From: Anaerolinea sp.
Lineage (GTDB): Bacteria; Chloroflexota; Anaerolineae; Anaerolineales; Villigracilaceae
Length of the DNA stretch: 23,183 bases
Direction: 5' to 3'
Assembly (NCBI GenBank): GCA_020720965.1
Contig: DYNS01000007.1
Span: 1 to 23,183 of the forward strand
A program made the translations under genes and the position numbers. Positions within the stretch are counted from its first letter, which is position 1, and each line of letters opens with the position of its first letter. The notes below the pieces were generated by a model. That model was not told where the DNA came from. It worked only from the letters and a program-made list of their open reading frames with translations, and made no database searches. This document shows, one piece after another, positions 1 to 8,033 of this stretch.

Positions 1-302
1 GAATCCCAAAAAACGGTGATGGCAGTCGTTACAACAAAAGACCCCACAATGACAGAGGCAATGCTTTCCAATTGACGATGCCCGTAGGGGTGTTCCATAT
101 CTGGCGGCTTGTTTGCCAGGCGCACAAACACACTTGCCACCACATAATACGCCACATCTGATGTGGAATTAATCCCCTCCGCCAGTAACGCCGGGCTATG
201 CCCCGTAACCCCAAAAAATGTCTTTACTGCTGCCAAAATAATGTTAGACCCCAAACCCAGGTTCACGGCTAACAAGCTCTTTTTGTCTCTTTCATGGCTC
301 AT
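1..302 (-). CDS. Cation diffusion facilitator (CDF) family transporter, N-terminal part, runs off window
   Basis: The first 100 residues of a CDF-type membrane antiporter are present; the rest lies beyond the window edge. Seen: a first membrane segment (about 10-32), the family block GHSPALLAEGINSTSDV (34-50), a second hydrophobic segment, the signature HPYGHRQLES, and the start of a third segment. CDF proteins export divalent metals (Zn, Mn, Fe, Co), or in some subgroups other cations, by proton exchange. The metal-site positions corresponding to E. coli YiiP D45 and D49 are here N45 and D49, so the substrate should not be assumed to be zinc. The ATG at 302 has no Shine-Dalgarno sequence; a TACAAT lies 6 bp upstream, suggesting a leaderless start. 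An earlier in-frame-looking ATG at 310 meets a stop at once. The family call is firm, the substrate is not. Confidence 0.88.
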   Translation of the reverse strand, partial: MSHERDKKSLLAVNLGLGSNIILAAVKTFFGVTGHSPALLAEGINSTSDVAYYVVASVFVRLANKPPDMEHPYGHRQLESIASVIVGSFVVTTAITVFWD

Positions 303-308
303 GAGCGC

Positions 309-314
309 ATTGTA
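309..314 (-). promoter_or_regulatory. Putative -10 element of the CDF gene (leaderless type)
   Basis: On the minus strand the hexamer TACAAT ends 6 bp before the ATG. A weak -35-like TTCCGG stands 17 bp further upstream. With a usual 6-7 bp discriminator, transcription would begin at or next to the start codon. This is inference from spacing only. Confidence 0.45.
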
Positions 315-333
315 ACGCCAAAACAAACATCCC

Positions 334-346
334 GGAATATAATTCC
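334..346 (+). promoter_or_regulatory. Consensus -10 (TATAAT) inside a small inverted repeat, for the zinc-ribbon/GT-C pair
   Basis: A perfect TATAAT at 338-343 lies 23 bp before the ATG at 367. It is embedded in the inverted repeat GGAAT-ATA-ATTCC (334-346), which could be an operator or just chance. No good -35 stands at the usual distance. GGAG at 352-355, 11 bp before the ATG, is a loosely spaced ribosome binding site. Confidence 0.45.
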
Positions 347-366
347 GCCCCGGAGAACCCCAAAAA

Positions 367-786
367 ATGAATTGCCCTCACTGCGCCGCCACCTTAACCC
401 CCAAATTTTACAAAGGGATGCTGGAAGTGGACTACTGCCCTCAATGCCGGGGGATGTGGTTGGAAGAACATGAGTTGGACCGACTGGAAGATACCGCCTT
501 TTCCCAGGACGAGTACAAAGGCTCTCTCCTTCACCGTCAGCAAAACAGCGCCCGCCCCTGCCCGGTCTGCGGCGACCTGATGCAAGAGTTCCAATATCGC
601 CTTTACAACCTGCGCCTGGAGTTTTGTCCTCAAAGACACGGCTTCTGGTTGGATGCCGGAGAAGAGCAGCGCGTGTTGCAAATTATGCGCCAAAGAGCCG
701 CCGAAGTGCAGCGCAAGCACAGCGCCGAAGCCGAGTGGCAGGACATTCTCAAAAATCTGCATCGCTTTTTTCAGGAAGGCTTATGA
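367..786 (+). CDS. Double zf-TFIIB-like zinc-ribbon protein
   Basis: A 139-residue soluble protein with two zinc ribbons of the zf-TFIIB type. The first uses C3-x2-C6 and C24-x2-C27 followed by GMWLEEHEL; the second uses C65-x2-C68 and C87 with H91, followed by GFWLDAGE. The replacement of the last cysteine by the H-G-x-W-L-D form is common in this family, so the second ribbon is probably still functional. Residues 100-139 form a charged helix. The role of such proteins is not established; they are thought to bind zinc and perhaps nucleic acid or protein partners. The stop overlaps the start of the next gene (ATGA at 783-786), so the two are probably translated together. The family is well supported, the function unknown. 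Confidence 0.85.
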   Translation: MNCPHCAATLTPKFYKGMLEVDYCPQCRGMWLEEHELDRLEDTAFSQDEYKGSLLHRQQNSARPCPVCGDLMQEFQYRLYNLRLEFCPQRHGFWLDAGEEQRVLQIMRQRAAEVQRKHSAEAEWQDILKNLHRFFQEGL

Positions 787-2780
787 AGAACCCGCACCTG
801 CGCCGCGCCGCTGTTCCCCTTCTCTTCCTCCTCATCACCTGGCTGGCATACGGCTGGCAAATTAAAGACCTCGGCTTTTACTGGGACGATTGGGCTTTTG
901 TTTATCGCTACCAGACCCTCGGCATTTTCAGAACCATTTACTATGCCAGCGCCCGACATTTGGGGGCATACGCCCTTATGCCCGGCTTCCTCCTTGCGGG
1001 CAGTTCCCCCCTTCTTTGGCACATTTACAGCATCTTTCTGCGTTGGCTCGTCAGCCTGCTTGCCTGGCAGGCATTCAAGGCGCTGCTGCGCCCTCAACAA
1101 ACCCTTTTGGCAACCCTCAGCGCCGCCCTCTTTGCGGTTCACCCCGCCTTTAGTCAGCAAGCCATCGCCGTCATCTACAGTTTGCAATTTGTCACCTACG
1201 GGCTTTTCCTGCTCTCCTTTTGGGCAATGCTGCAAGCCCAAAACCGCCGCTCCTGGGCATGGGCAATTCTCGCCCTCCTCAGCCAGGCGGCGCACCTCTT
1301 CATTGTGGAATACTACGTGGGATTGGAACTGATTCGCCCTTTGGCGCTCTTCCTCATTCTTTCACATCTCCCCCTGCTGCAAAGGATAAAAAACAGCCTG
1401 TGGGCATGGCTGCCGCACCTCGGCATTTTCCTCGCTTACGCCCTCTGGCGCTCCGGCATCTTTGGCGGCGAATTTGTGGATTACGGTTATAAAACCATCA
1501 CCGCCCTTTGGCAAGCCGACCCTCGCGCCGCCCTGCTGGAAACCCTGGAATACGGCGTAAAAGACAGCCTCGTCCTGCTCGTCCAATCCTGGGCGAACAC
1601 CCTCAGCCCCCAGGCAATAGACTTTTCGCAGCCCTACCACCTCTTCTCCCTGCTCATTGCGGTTTTGGCGGCGGCTGGTTTGGCTTGGGCATTCTCCCGC
1701 CTGCACCCCGCCCCCCAGGGAGAAGAAAATCCCTTGCCCGCCTTTTGGTTTGGGTTGTTTGCCGCCCTGGTTGGCTTCATCCCTGCCTGGTTTGTGCGCC
1801 GCCACATTGTGGAACCCGGCAACTTCGGCGACCGCTTCGCCCTGGCAAGCCTGCTCGGAGCCAGCCTTTTGCTGGCAGCCCTGTTGCAATACTTTGCCCG
1901 CCGCCGCAGCATCCTGCTCACCGCCATCTTCATTGGGCTGGCAGTGGGGGCGCAAATGCGCTACGCCAATTTTTACCGCTGGGATTGGGAGCGCCAACTG
2001 CGAACCTATTGGCAAATCTACTGGCGCGCCCCCGCTTTGCAAGACGGAACTGTTCTGCTTGGGTATAACGCCATTTCCACAACGGCGATTAATTATGTCG
2101 GCGGGGTTGCCATCAATAATCTTTATACCATCCCCGCGCAGGCAATCGCCCCCCGCGTCTGGTACGCCAACTACGCCAAAGTCCCCATTGCCGAGAATTT
2201 GGATGCCTTCCGCGCTGGAGAATGGTCTTACACCGATAGGTTTGCGGGCTACCAGAACCTCATCACCGCCCAAAATGTAATCGGCGTGGATTACGATACC
2301 CCAGGGCGCTGTCTGCGTCTGCTAACCCCCAACGACCCCAGCCTGGCAGACCTGCCAGAAGGTTTTGCCCCGGTGAAGGATTTTTCCAACCCTGCCCTCA
2401 TTCAACCCCAAAACGCTCTCCTTCCGCCCGCGCATATCTTTGGGCAAGAGCCAGAGCTGGGCTGGTGCGAAACCTTCCAGCGGGCATCGCTTGCCCGTCA
2501 GCAGGGGGATTGGCAAGGGGCGCTGGATTTGTTCGGGCAGGCGCAGGAAGCCGGGCTGCAACCCCTCCACCCGGATGAACTCTTCCCGTTCATTCAATCT
2601 CATGCCATGCTGGGCAACTGGCAAGAAGCGCAGGCGCTTAGTTTGCAATCCTACGCGCAAATGCACAAAGTGCGCCCCAGTCTTTGCGCTCTTTGGGGGC
2701 AGCTCCTTTCCGCTTCGCCTCAGCCAGAGGCGGCGAGGGAGGCGTACCAGGCGTTGAATCAACAAATCTCCTGCCCGTAG
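783..2780 (+). CDS. GT-C-like integral membrane protein with soluble, TPR-like C-terminus
   Basis: A 665-residue protein with about ten hydrophobic segments in the first 470 residues and a soluble tail. After the first membrane helix comes GFYWDDWAF with D35-D36, the position of the acidic pair in GT-C glycosyltransferases (PMT/ArnT-like), so a lipid-linked sugar transferase role is plausible but unproven. Residues roughly 585-660 look like two or three TPR-type helical pairs (for example GDWQGALDLFGQAQEAG and GNWQEAQALSL). The start at 783 is chosen because its ATG overlaps the upstream stop; the frame stays open further upstream to 624, but that extension lies inside the zinc-ribbon gene and reads as low-complexity shadow. 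The last codons form one arm of the terminator hairpin. Confidence 0.75.
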   Translation: MKNPHLRRAAVPLLFLLITWLAYGWQIKDLGFYWDDWAFVYRYQTLGIFRTIYYASARHLGAYALMPGFLLAGSSPLLWHIYSIFLRWLVSLLAWQAFKALLRPQQTLLATLSAALFAVHPAFSQQAIAVIYSLQFVTYGLFLLSFWAMLQAQNRRSWAWAILALLSQAAHLFIVEYYVGLELIRPLALFLILSHLPLLQRIKNSLWAWLPHLGIFLAYALWRSGIFGGEFVDYGYKTITALWQADPRAALLETLEYGVKDSLVLLVQSWANTLSPQAIDFSQPYHLFSLLIAVLAAAGLAWAFSRLHPAPQGEENPLPAFWFGLFAALVGFIPAWFVRRHIVEPGNFGDRFALASLLGASLLLAALLQYFARRRSILLTAIFIGLAVGAQMRYANFYRWDWERQLRTYWQIYWRAPALQDGTVLLGYNAISTTAINYVGGVAINNLYTIPAQAIAPRVWYANYAKVPIAENLDAFRAGEWSYTDRFAGYQNLITAQNVIGVDYDTPGRCLRLLTPNDPSLADLPEGFAPVKDFSNPALIQPQNALLPPAHIFGQEPELGWCETFQRASLARQQGDWQGALDLFGQAQEAGLQPLHPDELFPFIQSHAMLGNWQEAQALSLQSYAQMHKVRPSLCALWGQLLSASPQPEAAREAYQALNQQISCP

Positions 2781-2800
2781 GTTGGGGCAGGAGATTTGTT
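2761..2800. terminator. Bidirectional terminator hairpin overlapping a stop codon
   Basis: Perfect 16-bp inverted repeat: AACAAATCTCCTGCCC (2761-2776), an 8-nt loop, and its complement at 2785-2800. The left arm encodes the last residues of the GT-C-like protein and the TAG stop (2778-2780) sits in the loop. It lies between two convergent genes and probably ends both transcripts, although the flanking T-runs are short. Confidence 0.75.
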
Positions 2801-2826
2801 TGCAGGTGAGAAAAGCCCGAAGGCGG

Positions 2827-5133
2827 TTACAACTCCGAGAGCAGGCTCCGATATTCTTCGGCGTTGGGCGGGTTGAGGGTCAGAATCTTCTGGATGACGC
2901 GGGCTACGCCTTCTTTATCGCCTGTTACCATCAACTGGTCGCCAATTTTATCCAGCATGGCAATGGCTTCTTCGTTTTTACCGGCTTTTTCGTATTGTTC
3001 GGCGAGGGCGCTTTGCAGCATCATCTCTTCGGGGTGTTCGGCGTTTAGTTTTTCCAAAAAGGTGATGGATTCGGGGATGTGATTGTTGGTGTCGAGATAG
3101 GAGATGAAGGAATCCAACTCGGCTTGGGCTTGGGCGTTTTGCGCCAGGCGCAGGTTTAGTTCCACCAAATTTTCCCGAATGGAGGCATCGTCCGGTTTAA
3201 GGGTGCGGATTTGCTCGTAAACCCGAATTGCCTGCCGCCAGTCCAGGCGCTGCATGTCAATATCTGCCATGCGTTGCAGGATGCGTAAACTCCATTCTCG
3301 GTTTACGTTGGGCTGCTGCGAGATTTTTAGGGCGGTGGTGAAGGTTTTTCGGGCTTTATCCAACTCTGCCAGGCGATAGTAAATATCCGCCAGGTCCATA
3401 TACTCGCCGACGGCGTCATCCAACTGCCCGCGTGCGGTTTGCTGGTCAATTAGCCGGACTCGGGTTGCCAGGTCCATTGGGGAGATTTGTAAAATGCGTT
3501 TTAGCAGGTTCACTGCTTGCCCACTCTCTCCGCGCATACTGTAGGCGTTGGAGACGGCGGTGAATTTGGCAATGGCTTCGGGGGTGCGTCCCTCGCGGAT
3601 GAGCAGGTCGCCGATGAGGATGTGCAGGGGCAGGTAGGTGGGGGCGTAGGAGAGGGCGTAAAAGGCTTCGTCCATGGCGGAGCGGAGGTGGTTGGCGCGT
3701 GCCAGGGCGTTGATGCGGTTCATCGAGTCTATGACGTGGCTGGATTGGGCTTGAACGATGATGTCTGCCAGGGGTAGGGCTTGGTCGCCTTCGGCTCTGG
3801 GCATTTCGCGGCGGGTTTTTGCCAGGTGCTGTCTCCAGTTTACCCGCACGAGCATTTGTTCGATGTTGCGACACATTTTTTGCAGGGTGGGGGCATCGTT
3901 TTCACGGGCGAGGGATTCCAATACCGGTTCGTAGAGTTGCCCAATGACTTCGGCTTCTTCTTCGGGTGCGGTTCCCGAATCGGCAATTTTGAGGGCTTCC
4001 ATGTAGGCGGTTGCGGCTTCTTTGTTGCGCCCGCTTTGGCAGAGAATGCTGCCGCTGAGGAGGTGGGCGGCAAGAGTGTAGTCGTCATGCTTCAGGCTTT
4101 GTTGCAGGTTCTTCAGTCCGCTTTCTCTTCCGGCGGTGATGGAGCGCAACAACCCCAGGTCGAAATGGGCGGCGGGGTGCTGAAAGCCGTTTTCGATTGC
4201 CTTTTCCAACTCGTTGGCGGCGTTTTCGTCCTGGTTGTGGGTTTGGGCATCTATGGCGGCGCTGAGGTGTAACAGGATTTTGGTATGTTCAGCCTGGGAG
4301 GGCAGTTGCCCGGTTCCACTGCCTTTCATAATGGATTGCAGCCCGCGCCTTGCCTGGGCTTCTGCGCTGTCGTCCGAAAGGTCGAAAAGCACTTCTGCCA
4401 GGGCGGTGAGGGCTTTTTGGCGGGCTTCGGTAATGGGGTCGGGGCTTTCTACAATTTTGTCTTTGGGGGCTTCCAGCTCTTTGACGGCTGCCATTCGCAA
4501 AGGACCTGTGCCGCCGCGTGGGCGCATGGGTTTGGGCAGGCTGCGCCCGCTTCTTAGCAGTTCCATTGCCTGACGGGCTTCGGCGCTGCTGGGGTCCAGT
4601 ATCAGGGCGTGATGCACGACCTCGGCGGCTTTTGCCTGGTTGCCGCCGTGCAGCAGGATGCTTGCCAGGGCAATGTATTCGGTAATTGCCTGACGGGTTT
4701 GCCCGGTCTTTTCGTGAATCAGCGCCAGGCGCGAGCGGGCGTTGATGTTTTCCGGGTTCACCTGCACCACTCTTAACCAGTTTTCGATGGCTTTTTCCAC
4801 TTCTCTGGCTTTCAGGTAGAGTTCTGCCGCTTGCAGGGCGGCGTTCATGGCTTCGCGCAGGTTGCCCAGGCGCTCGTTTAGTTGGGCAATTTTCTCAAAT
4901 GCGATGGGGTCTTCCGGGCTGAGTTTTGCCACCTGCTGGTAAACGCCCAGCGCCTCGTCATATTTTTGCAGTTGGTACAGTGCCAGGGCGTAACTGTTGA
5001 GCGCCTTGGGGTTTTCTGGGAATTCTGCCAGCGCTTTTTTGTAAGAGCGGGCGGCTTGTTCCCAACTTTGGTCCCAGGCGGCAGAGTGACCGTCCTGAAT
5101 GGCGCGTTGAAAGATTGCTTCGTTTCCAGCCAT
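2827..5133 (-). CDS. Large TPR-repeat protein, cotranscribed with polA
   Basis: A 768-residue soluble protein built almost wholly of tetratricopeptide repeats, with no signal peptide or membrane segment. Repeat units are clear at about 25-160 (for example PKALNSYALALYQLQKYDEA and ARSRLALIHEKTGQTRQAI), then, after a basic/proline linker near 175-200, through the rest of the protein to its C-terminus. TPR arrays mediate protein-protein contacts; the partner cannot be read from the sequence. The ATG at 5133 is preferred over an in-frame GTG at 5139 because AAGGA lies 9 bp upstream of the ATG and only 3 bp from the GTG. That ribosome binding site begins at the polA stop codon, 12 bp away, so the gene is probably expressed from the polA transcript. 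Such neighbours are not known to act in replication, and a functional link is only a possibility. Confidence 0.85.
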   Translation of the reverse strand: MAGNEAIFQRAIQDGHSAAWDQSWEQAARSYKKALAEFPENPKALNSYALALYQLQKYDEALGVYQQVAKLSPEDPIAFEKIAQLNERLGNLREAMNAALQAAELYLKAREVEKAIENWLRVVQVNPENINARSRLALIHEKTGQTRQAITEYIALASILLHGGNQAKAAEVVHHALILDPSSAEARQAMELLRSGRSLPKPMRPRGGTGPLRMAAVKELEAPKDKIVESPDPITEARQKALTALAEVLFDLSDDSAEAQARRGLQSIMKGSGTGQLPSQAEHTKILLHLSAAIDAQTHNQDENAANELEKAIENGFQHPAAHFDLGLLRSITAGRESGLKNLQQSLKHDDYTLAAHLLSGSILCQSGRNKEAATAYMEALKIADSGTAPEEEAEVIGQLYEPVLESLARENDAPTLQKMCRNIEQMLVRVNWRQHLAKTRREMPRAEGDQALPLADIIVQAQSSHVIDSMNRINALARANHLRSAMDEAFYALSYAPTYLPLHILIGDLLIREGRTPEAIAKFTAVSNAYSMRGESGQAVNLLKRILQISPMDLATRVRLIDQQTARGQLDDAVGEYMDLADIYYRLAELDKARKTFTTALKISQQPNVNREWSLRILQRMADIDMQRLDWRQAIRVYEQIRTLKPDDASIRENLVELNLRLAQNAQAQAELDSFISYLDTNNHIPESITFLEKLNAEHPEEMMLQSALAEQYEKAGKNEEAIAMLDKIGDQLMVTGDKEGVARVIQKILTLNPPNAEEYRSLLSEL

Positions 5134-5145
5134 AAACACACGTCC

Positions 5146-7941
5146 TTAGGGGCGAATTTCCAGGGGCTGCATGGCTCCCCAGTTTTTGCCAAATTTTGCT
5201 TCGGTGGAGAGGGGAATTTGCAGGGGGTAGGCGTTTTCCATTGTCTGCTGTACCACCCGCGCAGTGGATTCTAATTCCGTTTCGGGGCATTCCAGCACCA
5301 CTTCGTCATGCACTTGCAGGAGCATTTTTCCGTTTAAGCCTGCCGCCTTGAGCGCGGAGGGGATTTTGAGCATGGCTAATTTCATAATATCCGCCGCCGT
5401 GCCCTGAATGGGGGCGTTAATGGCTTCCCGTTCTTCGCGTTGGCGGTCTTGTTGTTTTAGCAGCCCTTGCAGGGCGGGGAAGTAACGCTTGCGCCCCAGA
5501 AGAGTTTCCACGTAGCCTTGCTCTGCCGCCTGTTTACGAATCTTTGCCAGGTAACGCTGCACGCCGGGGAAGCGTTGAAAGTAAGTCTCCACAAATTTTT
5601 GCGATTCCGCCAGGGTTAGTTCGGTGGAGCGGGTAAGCCCAAAGGAAGACATGCCATATATCAGCCCGAAGTTGATGGCTTTGGCGTGGCGGCGCATCTC
5701 GCCAGTCACTTTCTCCAGCGGGATGTTGTAAATGGCGGCGGCGGTTGTGGCGTGAATATCCTGCCCTTCCCGAAAGGCTTGCAGCATCGCTTCGTCACCC
5801 GCCACATGCGCCACAATCCGCAACTCCACCTGAGAGTAATCTACCGAGAGCAACAGGTTGCCAGAATCTGCCACAAATCCGCTGCGTACCCGCCGCCCGG
5901 TTTCGGTGCGGGTGGGGATGTTCTGCAAATTGGGGTTGTTGGAAGAAAGCCGCCCGGTGACAGCCGCCGTCTGGCTATAGGAGGTATGCACCCGCCCGGT
6001 TGCGGCATCCACTGCGGCGGGCAGGGCATCTACATAGGTCGATTTTAATTTGGAAAGTTCGCGGTGCTCCAACACCAAATCCACTGCCGGGTGTTGCCCG
6101 CGCAGCAAATCTAACACTGCCGCCGCAGTAGAAAAATGCCCACTGGCATTTTTTTTGCTGCCCTGGGGCGGTTTTAAGCCCAAAACGCTAAACAAAACCT
6201 CTGCAAGTTGTTGGGTGGAGTTCAGGTTAAAGGATTTGCCCACCATCTCAAAAACGCTGGCTTCCAGGGTTTTTAGCCTTTCGGTAAGTTCTTTGCCAAA
6301 CTGCTCAAAAAACGTCAGGTTCAGGCGCACCCCGGTCATTTCCATTTCCGCCAAAACGCTTATCAGGGGCATTTCCATCTCATCCATCAGATGATTCAGC
6401 CCGGCGCGTTTCAAATCGGCTTGCAAGAGTGGCATCAGGCGCAGGCAAACTTCTGCATCTGCCACCGCGTAAGGCGCGGCAGCCTCCACTGCCACCTGCT
6501 CCATGGAAATCTGGCTTTTTCCAGAGCCAATCAGGCTTTCAATGCGGGTCATTTCCTCGTTTAGCCGCACAAAAGCCAGGTTTTTCAAGCCCAGGTTGCG
6601 CGACCCGGCATCAATCAGCCATTCGGCAATCATCGTGTCAAAGGCGAGGGGGGCAACCCTTAGCCCCTGCCTTGCCAGCATAATATAGTCATATTTGGCG
6701 TTGTGGGCAATTTTGGGGATGTGCGGGGAGGTGAGGGATTCTTTCAGCCGATTCATCACCAGCGCCACAGGCAGGTTCTGCGCTCCCACATGCCCCAGCG
6801 GAATGTACCACCCTTTGCCTGCTTCGGTTGCGAGAGAAATTCCCACCAACCGGGCTTGCATGGCATCGGTGGAGGATGTTTCGGTGTCGAAGGCAATCAC
6901 ATGCGCTTTTTGCAGGGTTTGCGCCAGCGCGTCCAATTCTGCCTCGGTTTGGACGATGCTTACCTGCAGGTTGCTGACCGGGGCGGGGGTTGGGCGCAGG
7001 GGGGCGGGCGTTTCGCCAAAGAGCGATAACTGTCCCACAGCCTGCCGGGGGGCGGGTTCGGTTTTGCGTAAGCCGCTCAACCTGCCGAGCAGGGTCTTAA
7101 ACTCCAATTCTCGAAAGAGGCTTTCCACCTTGGACAGGTCAAAGCGTTGGGTGTGGGCTTGTTCCAGGTCCAGCCGAATCGGCAGGTCGGTATGAATTTG
7201 CGCCAGGGCGCGGCTCAGGTAGGCGGTTTCGCGGTTTTCTTCCAGCTTTTGGCGGGTTTTGGGGGCAATCTCTGGCAGGTGCGCGTAAATTTCGTCCAGC
7301 GAGGCATAGGTCTGGTACAGGGATTGGGCGGTTTTTTCGCCCACGCCCTTCACGCCGGGGATGTTGTCGGAGGTGTCTCCTACCAGGGCTTTGTAATCCA
7401 CCACCAGGCGGGCTGGCACGCCAAAGCGGGCAATCACTTCTTCATCGGTGCGGTAGTCTTTGCTTTCGCCGCTTTCTGGCAGGTTGACGATGATGTGGCT
7501 GCCGACCAGTTGGAGCAGGTCTCTATCCCCGGTGATGATGCGAACCCCCAGCCCTTGTGCGGCGGCTTGAGTTGCCACCGAGCCGAGGATGTCGTCTGCT
7601 TCGTAGCCTTCCATCTCCAGGCGGGGGATGTTGAAGGCATCTACCAGTTGCCGAATCCGTTCCATTTGGGGGCGCAGGTCTTCCGGCATTTTGGCGCGGG
7701 TGGCTTTGTAGGCGGGGTACAGTTCGTCTCGGAAGGTTTTGCCGGTGTCAAAGGCGACTGCCAGGTATTCGGGTTGGTCGTTTTCCAGGATGTTGAGCAG
7801 TACGCGGGCAAAGCCAAAGACCCCGGCGGTTGGTTCTCCGCTGCTGGTTTGCCAACGCGCCCCTGCCGCGCCGCTGCTGAGGGCAAAATACATGCGGTAG
7901 GCGAGGGCGTGTCCGTCTATGAGGGTGAGAGTGGGGGGCAT
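5146..7941 (-). CDS. polA: DNA polymerase I
   Basis: A 931-residue, full-length family A polymerase acting in Okazaki fragment maturation and excision repair. The 5'-nuclease domain spans about 1-290 (IDGHALAYRMYFAL, EGYEADDILG, GDRDLLQLV, GDTSDNIPGVKGVGEKTA). The 3'-5' proofreading domain (about 325-510) keeps its four acids: D352 and E354 in FDTET, D418 in NAKYD, D495 in YAVAD. The polymerase domain has motif A (D701 in DYSQVELRI), the O-helix RRHAKAINFGLIYG with F758, and motif C QVHDE (H878-E880). The proline-rich linker between nuclease and exonuclease carries QLSLF at 304-308, a match to the beta-clamp-binding consensus. The ATG has no Shine-Dalgarno sequence; a TAAATT 6 bp upstream may be a leaderless -10. 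The TPR gene follows in the same operon. Confidence 0.98.
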   Translation of the reverse strand: MPPTLTLIDGHALAYRMYFALSSGAAGARWQTSSGEPTAGVFGFARVLLNILENDQPEYLAVAFDTGKTFRDELYPAYKATRAKMPEDLRPQMERIRQLVDAFNIPRLEMEGYEADDILGSVATQAAAQGLGVRIITGDRDLLQLVGSHIIVNLPESGESKDYRTDEEVIARFGVPARLVVDYKALVGDTSDNIPGVKGVGEKTAQSLYQTYASLDEIYAHLPEIAPKTRQKLEENRETAYLSRALAQIHTDLPIRLDLEQAHTQRFDLSKVESLFRELEFKTLLGRLSGLRKTEPAPRQAVGQLSLFGETPAPLRPTPAPVSNLQVSIVQTEAELDALAQTLQKAHVIAFDTETSSTDAMQARLVGISLATEAGKGWYIPLGHVGAQNLPVALVMNRLKESLTSPHIPKIAHNAKYDYIMLARQGLRVAPLAFDTMIAEWLIDAGSRNLGLKNLAFVRLNEEMTRIESLIGSGKSQISMEQVAVEAAAPYAVADAEVCLRLMPLLQADLKRAGLNHLMDEMEMPLISVLAEMEMTGVRLNLTFFEQFGKELTERLKTLEASVFEMVGKSFNLNSTQQLAEVLFSVLGLKPPQGSKKNASGHFSTAAAVLDLLRGQHPAVDLVLEHRELSKLKSTYVDALPAAVDAATGRVHTSYSQTAAVTGRLSSNNPNLQNIPTRTETGRRVRSGFVADSGNLLLSVDYSQVELRIVAHVAGDEAMLQAFREGQDIHATTAAAIYNIPLEKVTGEMRRHAKAINFGLIYGMSSFGLTRSTELTLAESQKFVETYFQRFPGVQRYLAKIRKQAAEQGYVETLLGRKRYFPALQGLLKQQDRQREEREAINAPIQGTAADIMKLAMLKIPSALKAAGLNGKMLLQVHDEVVLECPETELESTARVVQQTMENAYPLQIPLSTEAKFGKNWGAMQPLEIRP

Positions 7942-7947
7942 GGTGTT

Positions 7948-7953
7948 AATTTA
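7948..7953 (-). promoter_or_regulatory. Possible -10 element of polA
   Basis: TAAATT ends 6 bp before the polA ATG, which lacks a ribosome binding site. The match to TATAAT is only 4 of 6 and no convincing -35 is seen, so this is weak. A TATAAG further upstream (7964-7969) is an alternative. Confidence 0.25.
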
Positions 7954-7969
7954 CCATAAAACGGCTTAT

Positions 7970-8005
7970 AAAAATATTTCCTCCTCCGGGCCGGGAAGAG
8001 GAAAT
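7970..8005 (-). terminator. Rho-independent terminator of the 579-residue signalling gene
   Basis: On the minus strand an 8-bp stem ATTTCCTC...GAGGAAAT (7998-8005 with 7976-7983), extended by an inner TCC/GGA, is followed by the T-rich ATTTTTAT. It lies 29 bp downstream of the stop at 8034. Confidence 0.75.
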
Positions 8006-8033
8006 GGAGGTGGTTAAACCTTAGGTTGGTTGT

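Noticed and set aside
624..782. N-terminal extension of the GT-C-like protein
   Set aside because: It lies wholly within the zinc-ribbon gene and has basic, low-complexity composition; the ATG at 783 with an ATGA overlap and a following membrane helix is the better start.
1362..2273. Minus-strand open frame of 303 codons inside the GT-C-like gene
   Set aside because: Antisense shadow: Gly/Gln/Glu-rich with no domain, while the plus strand reads as a coherent membrane protein.
5137..5139. GTG start for the TPR gene, two codons upstream
   Set aside because: The ribosome binding site AAGGA would be only 3 bp away; spacing to the ATG at 5133 is normal.
7147..7959. Plus-strand open frame of 270 codons opposite the 5' part of polA
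   Set aside because: Antisense shadow of the nuclease domain of DNA polymerase I.
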